Positions 6,403 to 6,645 of a stretch of DNA of 6,645 nucleotides are shown piece after piece. The stretch is from contig CAJWDO010000094.1 in NCBI GenBank assembly GCA_913031555.1, positions 1 through 6,645 on the forward strand, given 5' to 3'. This stretch comes from an uncultured Alphaproteobacteria bacterium. GTDB lineage: Bacteria > Pseudomonadota > Alphaproteobacteria > Puniceispirillales > Puniceispirillaceae. Position 1 is the first letter of the stretch; each line of letters starts with the position of its first letter. The notes beneath the pieces are model-generated. The model was not told the DNA's origin and searched no databases. It saw nothing but the letters and a program-made list of their open reading frames with translations. The position numbers and the translations under genes are program-made.

Positions 6403-6645
6403 ATGGCGCCGACCCAAGCTTCCATCGACCTGACGCTTGCTCACCCGATCGACCTTGTGTCACGGTTTGTCGCGCGTCACGACTGGCTGCTGTGCCAGCA
6501 GGAACACAACGCGCTGCTGGCTGAAATCCCAGGGCAGTGGAGCCAGTACCAGCTGGCGGTCTCGTGGCAGGACAGTGACGAGGCGCTGCAGGTCATCTGC
6601 CGCATCGATGTGAAGGCTGATCGTGATCAGGTTGGGGAAATGGCC
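6403..6645 (+). CDS. YbjN-domain protein, N-terminal part (cut by the window edge)
   Basis: The 81 codons in the window resemble the alphaproteobacterial YbjN (DUF1790) family: a helix with HPIDLVSRFVARHDW (14-28), then EIPGQWSQYQLAVSWQ (41-56) and EALQVICRIDVK (60-71), the beginning of the alpha/beta YbjN fold. Members are small cytosolic proteins related in fold to type III secretion chaperones. E. coli YbjN has been linked to stress and motility regulation, but the biochemical role is unknown. The rest of the gene is outside the window. The start is uncertain. ATG at 6403 is preferred because of GAGAG (6391-6395) just upstream and a family-like N-terminus. In-frame ATGs at 6370 and 6349 and a GTG at 6337 would lengthen it by 11 to 22 residues. 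Confidence 0.75.
   Translation, partial: MAPTQASIDLTLAHPIDLVSRFVARHDWLLCQQEHNALLAEIPGQWSQYQLAVSWQDSDEALQVICRIDVKADRDQVGEMA

Noticed and set aside
6306..6524. 72-codon plus-strand frame starting at 6306
   Set aside because: It overlaps the YbjN-domain gene in a different frame and has an unlikely Cys/His/Arg/Pro-rich composition.

Overview
The window looks like a chromosomal housekeeping block from an alphaproteobacterium. The order lgt, MidA/NDUFAF7-type methyltransferase, pgeF, prs, rplY, pth, ychF, with a divergent BMFP/UbiK-type gene and a YbjN-domain gene beside it, is an arrangement I associate with Alphaproteobacteria (Rhodospirillales and SAR116-like lineages). The protein sequences fit that too: a long CTC-type L25 and an alphaproteobacterial BMFP N-terminus. 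The assignment below class level is inference. Base composition is moderately GC-rich throughout, and I see no sign of horizontal transfer, mobile DNA, CRISPR, tRNA or rRNA.

Layout. The minus strand carries nearly everything from 5711 down to 1. First comes a tight cluster, lgt (4926-5711), midA-like (3808-4926) and pgeF (2967-3806). The lgt stop and midA start overlap as TGATG, and midA and pgeF are one base apart. Next is a 238-base gap holding a candidate 22-codon hydrophobic small gene (2872-2940) and a candidate prs promoter whose -35 box is a perfect TTGACA. Then come prs (1799-2728), a 118-base gap with a candidate promoter, and rplY (1045-1680), pth (340-972) and ychF (1-340, cut by the window edge). 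pth and ychF again overlap as TGATG. On the plus strand, a ubiK-like gene (5878-6183) diverges from lgt, and a YbjN-domain gene (6403 onward) runs off the right edge.

How the genes relate. rplY, pth and ychF all serve translation: a 5S-rRNA-binding protein, peptidyl-tRNA recycling and a ribosome-associated ATPase. prs supplies PRPP for nucleotide, His and Trp synthesis. lgt (lipoprotein lipidation) and pgeF (a laccase-domain enzyme linked to peptidoglycan fidelity) concern the envelope. The MidA-like methyltransferase and the UbiK-like protein are linked by homology to respiratory complex I assembly and ubiquinone synthesis.

I found no new multi-gene system. The points most worth a second look are the 22-codon hydrophobic gene upstream of prs, the lysine/alanine-rich tail and A8 run at the end of the UbiK-like gene, and the two candidate promoters.
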